63,407 nucleotides of DNA from Marinifilaceae bacterium (lineage in GTDB: Bacteria > Bacteroidota > Bacteroidia > Bacteroidales > Marinifilaceae), in contig JAOARN010000129.1 of assembly GCA_025210485.1 (NCBI GenBank), positions 1-63,407 of the forward strand. The letters run 5' to 3'. Position 1 is the stretch's first letter. Each line of letters starts with the position of its first letter. Below the pieces are notes generated by a model. The model was not told the DNA's origin. It saw only the letters and a list, made by a program, of their open reading frames with translations, and did not search any database. This document shows, piece by piece, positions 57,650 to 63,407 of the stretch. Position numbers and translations under genes: made by a program.

Positions 57650-58873
57650 TTACACTCCCATCATTTTGCAAATTCTAGATATACCATTATATAATGCATC
57701 TATTTCTTCCTTTGTATTATAAAATGAGAACGATGCTCTAACGGTGCCTGTTATATCAAAGTGTTGCATTGTAGTTTCGGAGCAGTGAGTCCCTGTTCTA
57801 ACAGCAATACCCATTTGATCCAGTAACATTCCCATATCATAAAAGTGAATTCCTTCAACAAGAAAAGATATAACAGAAGCTTTATTCTTGGCAGTGCCAT
57901 ATATTCTCAATCCATTGATTGTGCTAAGTTTTTCTGTAGCATACTGAAGTAATTCATTTTCGTAAGCATCAATTACTTCAAGTCCAATATTTTCGACATA
58001 ATCGATAGCAGAGCCGAGTCCTACTATATCAATAAAGTTTGGAGTACCTGCCTCAAATTTGAATGGGAGTTCATTATATATACTTTTTTCGAAAGAAACG
58101 GTAGAAATCATTTCTCCTCCACCTTGCCAAGGAGGCATTTGGTCAAGTATTTCTTTTTTGCCATATAATACCCCTATTCCTGTAGGTCCGTAGAGTTTAT
58201 GAGCCGAAAAGACTAAGAAATCGGCATCAAGCTCTTGAACATTTATTTTTTTGTGTTGAATAGATTGAGCTGCATCAACAAGTACTTTCACATTATTTTG
58301 GTGAGCAATATCAATAATCTCCTTTATTGGGTTTACAGTTCCTAGTGCATTCGAAATATGATTTACGGCAATAAGTTTAGTATTATTATTGATTAAGCTT
58401 GGAAGTAGGTCAATTTCTAATTCCCCATTATCGCTGAATGGTAGTTTAACAAGCTTTGCATTTTTACGTTGACAAAGCATTTGCCAAGGAACAAGGTTTG
58501 AATGGTGCTCCATTTCCGAAACAATAATCTCATCACCTTCCTTTATGAATTTCTCTCCAAAAGAAAAAGCTACAAGATTAATTGACTCAGTTGTTCCACG
58601 TGTAAAGATTATTTCACAAGATTCTTTAGCACCAATAAAGTTTTGGACTTTAATTCTTGTTTCTTCGTTTGCATCAGTACATTTATTACTTAAGTAATGT
58701 ACTCCACGATGAACATTAGAATTATATTTAGAATAATATTCCGACAATATATCTATTACCTGTTTTGGTTTATGTGTAGTGGCAGCATTGTCAAAATAAA
58801 CCAAGTCTTTTCCATGCACTTTTTCTTTAAGTATAGGAAAATCTTCTCTAATTTTTTTTATATCTAAACCCAT
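57650..58873 (-). CDS. sufS: Cysteine desulfurase SufS
   Basis: 407 residues, class V PLP enzyme, type II desulfurase. Signature YFDNAATTHKPKQVI at the N-terminus, the PLP lysine K226 in VFSAHKLYGP and the catalytic C364 in RTGTHCSETTM. It removes sulfur from cysteine as a persulfide, which SufE accepts. It is separated from sufD by a strong hairpin (58972-59009) that may lower its expression relative to sufBCD. Confidence 0.96.
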   Translation of the reverse strand: MGLDIKKIREDFPILKEKVHGKDLVYFDNAATTHKPKQVIDILSEYYSKYNSNVHRGVHYLSNKCTDANEETRIKVQNFIGAKESCEIIFTRGTTESINLVAFSFGEKFIKEGDEIIVSEMEHHSNLVPWQMLCQRKNAKLVKLPFSDNGELEIDLLPSLINNNTKLIAVNHISNALGTVNPIKEIIDIAHQNNVKVLVDAAQSIQHKKINVQELDADFLVFSAHKLYGPTGIGVLYGKKEILDQMPPWQGGGEMISTVSFEKSIYNELPFKFEAGTPNFIDIVGLGSAIDYVENIGLEVIDAYENELLQYATEKLSTINGLRIYGTAKNKASVISFLVEGIHFYDMGMLLDQMGIAVRTGTHCSETTMQHFDITGTVRASFSFYNTKEEIDALYNGISRICKMMGV

Positions 58874-58971
58874 CTCTATTTCTTTGGATATGCATTATTT
58901 CTAATGCTATTTGTGAGAATAATGAATGCTTGTATTAAAGTTAAAATGATAATTAGGATACTTCTAAATCC

Positions 58972-59009
58972 AAAATTAGCAGAAATGAATAATAATTTCT
59001 GCTAATTTT
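58972..59009 (-). terminator. Hairpin between sufD and sufS (terminator or attenuator)
   Basis: AAAATTAGCAGAAAT (58972-58986) pairs perfectly with ATTTCTGCTAATTTT (58995-59009): a 15-bp stem, 8-base loop, 25 bases after the sufD stop. On the minus strand the stem ends in TTTT, then GGATTT. No promoter of the TAnnTTTG type is seen before sufS, so it may be a partial terminator within the operon. Confidence 0.75.
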
Positions 59010-59033
59010 ATCTTAAATATTTTATTCTAAAAC

Positions 59034-60392
59034 TTAAGAGTTACATCCTAATGCACATTTACTACATTTAGAACTTTCGCCTCTTAATCTTTTATCGACT
59101 AATTCAGCTATTCTTTCCTTTAAAGGTTCTACTCTTATCTTCTCAATTATTTCGTGAGCAAAAGCAAACATTAATAATTGCATTGCTTCCTTTTTATCAA
59201 TTCCACGAGCTTGCAGGTAGAAAAGAGCATCCTCGTCTATCTGCCCCACAGTTGCACCGTGACTACATTTTACATCATCAGCATCAATAATTAACTGTGG
59301 TTTTGTGTTAATTACCGCATTATTAGAAAGCAGCAAATTGTTGTTTGATTGATAAGCTTCGGTTTTCTGAGCATCTCGTTTCACATGTATTTTACCTGTA
59401 AACGCAGCAGTTGCGTTATCATCCATAATGCCTTTAAAATGCTCATTACTTATACAATTAGGCTTATCATGATTTATGGTTGTAAAATTATCCACATGCT
59501 GATTTCTATCCAATAGATACATGCCAAAAGTATTGTTTTCACAATGTTCATCATCCATTATCACTGTATGATTATTACGTATTATACCTCCATGCAGAGA
59601 CATTGTATTAGTAAGAACATTCGATGATGCTTCTTGTTTAACAAAAACAGAATTTATAATTGAGGAATTTAAATGTTGATTTTGGATAGTATATAAATCA
59701 AATATAGAATTTTTATCTACAGCAACCTCTGTTACAGTATTATTCATATATTTTCGAGGATTCAAAGTATGGTCACATACGATTAGCTGTACCTGAGCAT
59801 TTTCTTCCACAACTACAAGATTTCTTTGCATACACATTAAATCAGAGTTGAACCTCATCAAGTTGACAATTTGAATTGGTTTTTCAACTACTACCGATTT
59901 AGGGATATAAACAAAGTAACCATCTTGAGCTAAGCTTGTATTTAATGCTACTGTTCCATCTTTTTCAACATTTGCATATTTTGCATAATGTTTTTTGAAA
60001 ATATCAGGATATTTTTGCGCTGCTTCAAGCAATCCGCACACTATGACTCCTTTTGGTAATTTAAGTTCATAGTTATTTTTATAATACCATCCATTAGTAA
60101 GTAATACCATATTGGTATCCAATTCGGGCACATCACAGCTAAATATCTCATTTAAATCGACATCAACATCTGTGTATGACAAATTGATTCCATACTGATG
60201 AGCAAAAGCAGGTATTAAGTCAGTATATTTATAATCTTCGTTTGATTTTGAAGGAATTCCATTAGATTTAAAACATTCAAATGCTTTTTCTCTTGCGTCA
60301 TTCATTTCCTTTGTTGAAGCTTCGAACAATCTGTCTTTAGCATTGGTATATAAATCAACGAAATCTTGGTTTATTGTTTTCAGTTCAGACAT
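59034..60392 (-). CDS. sufD: SufBCD complex subunit SufD
   Basis: 452 residues. SufB/SufD-type beta-helix core with YFVYIPKSVVVEKPIQIVNL, VVEENAQVQLIVCDH and the C-terminal KCSHGATVGQIDEDALFYLQARGI. With SufB and SufC it forms the scaffold on which Fe-S clusters are built. A Cys-containing tail (SSKCSKCALGCNS) at the extreme C-terminus is noticeable; I recall similar tails in Bacteroidota SufD, but its function is unclear. 81 bases after sufC. Confidence 0.95.
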   Translation of the reverse strand: MSELKTINQDFVDLYTNAKDRLFEASTKEMNDAREKAFECFKSNGIPSKSNEDYKYTDLIPAFAHQYGINLSYTDVDVDLNEIFSCDVPELDTNMVLLTNGWYYKNNYELKLPKGVIVCGLLEAAQKYPDIFKKHYAKYANVEKDGTVALNTSLAQDGYFVYIPKSVVVEKPIQIVNLMRFNSDLMCMQRNLVVVEENAQVQLIVCDHTLNPRKYMNNTVTEVAVDKNSIFDLYTIQNQHLNSSIINSVFVKQEASSNVLTNTMSLHGGIIRNNHTVIMDDEHCENNTFGMYLLDRNQHVDNFTTINHDKPNCISNEHFKGIMDDNATAAFTGKIHVKRDAQKTEAYQSNNNLLLSNNAVINTKPQLIIDADDVKCSHGATVGQIDEDALFYLQARGIDKKEAMQLLMFAFAHEIIEKIRVEPLKERIAELVDKRLRGESSKCSKCALGCNS

Positions 60393-60473
60393 GTTTTTAT
60401 ATTTTTTTCTGTCATAAAACTAATTCCATTTATTATGTGGAATATGTAACTATTAATGATAAGAATTAGATTA

Positions 60474-61226
60474 TTATCCTAGATTTTCTTCTTTAATCCA
60501 GTCGTAACCTTTCTCTTCTAATTCAAGAGCCAATTCTTTACCAGCAGTTTTTACGATTCGTCCATTATATAATACATGTACAACATCAGGTACAATATAG
60601 TCTAATAATCTTTGATAGTGAGTAATAACTATGGTTGCATTGTCACGAGTTTTTAGTTTATTAACACCGTTAGCAACAACTCTAAGAGCATCGATATCCA
60701 AACCAGAATCAGTTTCATCAAGAACGGCTAATTTTGGTTCAAGCATAGCCATTTGGAAAATTTCATTTTTCTTTTTCTCTCCACCCGAGAACCCTTCGTT
60801 AACAGAACGATTAGTTAATTTTGAATCAATATCAACTAATGATTTTTTTTCACGCATTAATTTTAAGAAATCAGAAGCAGATAAAGGATCAAGACCTTTA
60901 TATTTTCTGTGTTCATTCACAGCTGTTTTCATAAAGTTAACAGTTGATACTCCAGGTATTTCGATTGGATATTGAAATCCTAGAAAGATTCCTTCTTTAG
61001 ATCTTTGATCTGCTTCCATTTCAAGTAGATCTTTACCCATGAAATTAATTTCACCTGATTGTACTTCAAACAAATCTCTTCCTGCAAGTACCGAAGCCAA
61101 TGTACTTTTACCAGCGCCATTAGGTCCCATAATTGCATGTACCTCTCCAGGTTTTACTTCAAGGTTAATTCCTTTAAGAATATCTTTTCCGTTAATTGAG
61201 GCTTTTAAATCTTTTATATGTAACAT
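60474..61226 (-). CDS. sufC: Fe-S cluster assembly ATPase SufC
   Basis: 250 residues, ABC-type ATPase. Walker A GPNGAGKS (34-41), signature FSGGEKKKNEIFQM, Walker B AVLDETDSGLD and the switch His in VITHYQRLL. It is soluble, binds SufB and SufD and drives scaffold conformational change. Lies between sufB and sufD with 52- and 81-base gaps. Confidence 0.97.
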   Translation of the reverse strand: MLHIKDLKASINGKDILKGINLEVKPGEVHAIMGPNGAGKSTLASVLAGRDLFEVQSGEINFMGKDLLEMEADQRSKEGIFLGFQYPIEIPGVSTVNFMKTAVNEHRKYKGLDPLSASDFLKLMREKKSLVDIDSKLTNRSVNEGFSGGEKKKNEIFQMAMLEPKLAVLDETDSGLDIDALRVVANGVNKLKTRDNATIVITHYQRLLDYIVPDVVHVLYNGRIVKTAGKELALELEEKGYDWIKEENLG

Positions 61227-61278
61227 GATTGTCTTCTTTTTGCTAATTTTTAATATCTAGAAATTTAAAAATAATATA

Positions 61279-62730
61279 TTATCCCACCGAACCCTCAAGG
61301 GTTATTTGAAGAAGTTTTTGAGCTTCAACTGCAAATTCCATAGGCATTTTATTAATTACCTCTTTGGCATATCCATTTACAATAAGACCAATTGCATCTT
61401 CTGTAGAAATACCTCTTTGATTACAGTAAAAGATTTGATCTTCCCCAATTTTTGAAGTTGTTGCTTCGTGCTCAACTTTTGCTGTAGGATTATTAATTTC
61501 AAGATAAGGGAAAGTATGAGCACCACATTTATCACCTAACAAAAGTGAGTCGCACTGAGAAAAGTTACGAGCGTTTTCACAGTTCTTTGCCACTTTAACT
61601 AGACCGCGATAAGAGTTATTACTTTTACCTGCCGAAATACCTTTTGATACAATTGTACTCTTAGTATTATTTCCAATATGTATCATTTTTGTTCCTGTAT
61701 CCGCTTGTTGGTAATTATTTGTAACAGCAACAGAATAGAATTCACTTGATGAATTATCTCCTTTAAGAATTGTAGAAGGATATTTCCAAGTTACTGCCGA
61801 ACCAGTTTCAACCTGTGCCCACATTAATTTAGAGTTTTCACCTTTACAAATTCCTCGTTTAGTTACAAAATTGTATATACCACCTTTTCCTTCTTTGTTT
61901 CCTGGATACCAGTTCTGAACAGTAGAATATTTGACCTCAGCATTCTTTTTAACTACAATTTCGACAATAGCAGCATGTAGCTGGTTTTCGTCTCTCATCG
62001 GAGCTGTACAACCTTCCAGATAACTAACATATGAATCATCCTCAGCCACAATAAGTGTTCTTTCAAATTGACCAGTATTAGCGGCATTAATACGGAAATA
62101 TGTTGATAATTCCATTGGGCATCTTACGCCTTTAGGGATATAAACAAAAGATCCATCAGAGAAAACTGCCGAATTCAATGCAGCAAAATAATTGTCTTGT
62201 GCAGGGACTACTGAGCCCATGTATTCTTGAATAAGATCAGGATGCTCTTGAACAGCTTCGCTAAATGAGCAAAAAATAATTCCTCTTTCAGCCAATGCTT
62301 CCTTAAATGTTGTTTTTACAGATGAAGAATCCATAACAGCATCGACAGCTACACCTGCCAATTGTTTTTGCTCATCCAATGGGATACCTAACTTATTGAA
62401 AGTATCTAATAATTCAGGATCCACATCATCAAGGCTTTCAAGTTCTGCTTTTTGTTTTGGAGCAGAATAATATATAATATCTTGGTAATCTATTTTTGGA
62501 ATATCAAGATATGCCCATTCAGGCATTTCGAGTGTTTGCCAATATCTGAATGCTTTCAGACGAAAGTCTAACATGAATTTTGGCTCTTTTTTCTTTGCAG
62601 AAATTAGACGAATTACGTCTTCATTAAGACCTTTGGGTATTTCGTCTGAATCGATATCAGTCACAAAGCCATATTTGTAATCGCTTTGAGTAACTTCATT
62701 CAATATTTTGTCTTGCTCTTCTTTTGCCAT
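61279..62730 (-). CDS. sufB: Fe-S cluster scaffold subunit SufB
   Basis: 483 residues from ATG 62730 (an ATG three codons earlier, 62739, is the alternative). Family landmarks: [77 protein letters not shown] and [21 protein letters not shown]. SufB carries the nascent cluster. It is the first gene of the operon; a possible -7 element lies at 62865-62872. No IscR/SufR-type regulator gene is adjacent. Confidence 0.96.
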   Translation of the reverse strand: MAKEEQDKILNEVTQSDYKYGFVTDIDSDEIPKGLNEDVIRLISAKKKEPKFMLDFRLKAFRYWQTLEMPEWAYLDIPKIDYQDIIYYSAPKQKAELESLDDVDPELLDTFNKLGIPLDEQKQLAGVAVDAVMDSSSVKTTFKEALAERGIIFCSFSEAVQEHPDLIQEYMGSVVPAQDNYFAALNSAVFSDGSFVYIPKGVRCPMELSTYFRINAANTGQFERTLIVAEDDSYVSYLEGCTAPMRDENQLHAAIVEIVVKKNAEVKYSTVQNWYPGNKEGKGGIYNFVTKRGICKGENSKLMWAQVETGSAVTWKYPSTILKGDNSSSEFYSVAVTNNYQQADTGTKMIHIGNNTKSTIVSKGISAGKSNNSYRGLVKVAKNCENARNFSQCDSLLLGDKCGAHTFPYLEINNPTAKVEHEATTSKIGEDQIFYCNQRGISTEDAIGLIVNGYAKEVINKMPMEFAVEAQKLLQITLEGSVG

Positions 62731-62739
62731 AGTTAACAA

Positions 62740-63283
62740 GTAAGGTTTTAGTTCAGTATTTTAAAAATGTCTGATTCTTGTTCAAAGTCAAAATAATCAG
62801 GTATATATAGTTATAATTATTGCTTAAACTAATTTATTTAAAAATAATTAGATAATTTTTTTTGCAAATATAACAAAGTATTTAAACATCTGTGATTCTA
62901 AACTATTTAAATACCTGTTAAGCTATTTTTGGTATACTAGTAATATACTGATATTGTTTATATTGCTCCTTTAACACAAACTTAAAAGTCTGATATATAA
63001 TGTGATTTCAGCATCTAAACTATTAATCGCTTAATTGCTCGCTTAATAGACTTATAATTCTGATTTTTTTCTATTGTTCTATTGATAATATTTATGTAGT
63101 CTAATTTATAATAAATTCAATGATTTGTTTACATTTTTTTTAAAATCAATTTACATTTTACAATTATCTACACCATATTAAGAATATCTCTTAGATGATG
63201 TATTTTTAATAGTTAATATAACTACAATTTGGTATTTTAATTAATATTTTTCTGTTTAACTTTAGCCAATACTCTGGTAAAAA
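62740..63283. other. Intergenic region upstream of sufB
   Basis: About 540 bases, very AT-rich, with no gene. On the minus strand TATATTTG (complement of CAAATATA, 62865-62872) matches TAnnTTTG about 135 bases before the preferred sufB start; no -33 TTTG is seen at the right spacing. I could not recognise an operator. Confidence 0.4.
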
Positions 63284-63407
63284 TCAAGCAGCAATTTCTC
63301 CATAAGTAATTAATTCTCTATACTGATCATCTTTTAATTTAATGTTTCGACTTTTAGGAATCATTAAAAAAAACTTTTCAAGCAATAATGCATTGTGATA
63401 CATTGTC
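63284..63407 (-). CDS. C-terminal part of an unknown protein (cut by right edge)
   Basis: Minus-strand frame open from the window edge to TGA (63286-63284), ending LMIPKSRNIKLKDDQ then YRELITYGEIAA. An ATG at 63403 could make it a 39-residue peptide, but the frame continues past it to the edge, so it is more probably the C-terminus of a longer gene. No family recognised. Confidence 0.45.
   Translation of the reverse strand, partial: TMYHNALLLEKFFLMIPKSRNIKLKDDQYRELITYGEIAA

Noticed and set aside
1-63407. CRISPR array, tRNA, rRNA or known riboswitch
   Set aside because: No regularly spaced identical repeats, no cloverleaf with a T-loop consensus and no recognisable riboswitch core were found by reading; a covariance-model search would be needed to exclude weak ones.

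Overview
The window (about 63.4 kb, strongly AT-rich) looks like chromosome from a Bacteroidota bacterium, most likely a marine or anaerobic Bacteroidia lineage (Marinilabiliales/Bacteroidales-like). The clues are a GldH gliding lipoprotein, an S46 dipeptidyl peptidase, DUF4271, DUF4268 and DUF2891 proteins, very long secreted proteins ending in type IX secretion (T9SS) style C-terminal domains, TonB with an acidic linker, Bacteroidota-type promoters (TTTG, 17-19 bp, TAnnTTTG), and almost no Shine-Dalgarno sequences. The genus cannot be fixed from sequence reading alone.

Layout. 0-2.6 kb is accessory: a possible transposase tail at the left edge, a HARE-HTH/COG2958-like protein and an orphan ORF bracketed by two copies of GTCCGTT next to inverted repeats, resembling a gene cassette. 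2.6-8.8 kb is a minus-strand housekeeping block: thioredoxin-like exported protein, a 57-residue membrane protein, Mrp/ApbC ATPase, an alkyltransferase-like protein with Ala replacing the catalytic Cys, trmB, gldH, ricT and DUF4268. 9-18.2 kb holds envelope and nutrition genes: S46 peptidase, AbgT-type transporter, TonB, TlpA-like lipoprotein, radical SAM protein and two unknown exported proteins. 18.2-23 kb (minus) holds yidD-rnpA, hemD-DUF4271, an MscS/YbdG-like channel and meaB. 23.5-44 kb holds a DUF2891 lipoprotein and two giant exported proteins (4475 and 1806 residues). 44-49 kb holds mnmH, gdhA, dprA and an SDR oxidoreductase. 49-56 kb is accessory-looking: an orphan LytS-type sensor kinase, a small membrane protein, a catalytically dead GH16-like protein fused to a helical region, and a transglutaminase-like protein. 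56-62.7 kb (minus) is a SUF iron-sulfur cluster operon, sufB-C-D-S-E, followed by a DUF59 protein and a LuxE-like acyl-protein synthetase.

How they work together. SUF, Mrp and the DUF59 protein supply iron-sulfur clusters, which the radical SAM protein needs. S46 peptidase, AbgT transporter and GdhA fit peptide/amino-acid-based nutrition. GldH and the T9SS-type C-termini imply a T9SS machinery encoded elsewhere that would export the giant proteins. The most distinctive sequence feature is the tandem array of about 200-residue two-domain modules inside the 4475-residue protein. The dead GH16-like fusion protein is the least conventional gene. I see no CRISPR array, tRNA, rRNA or complete insertion sequence.
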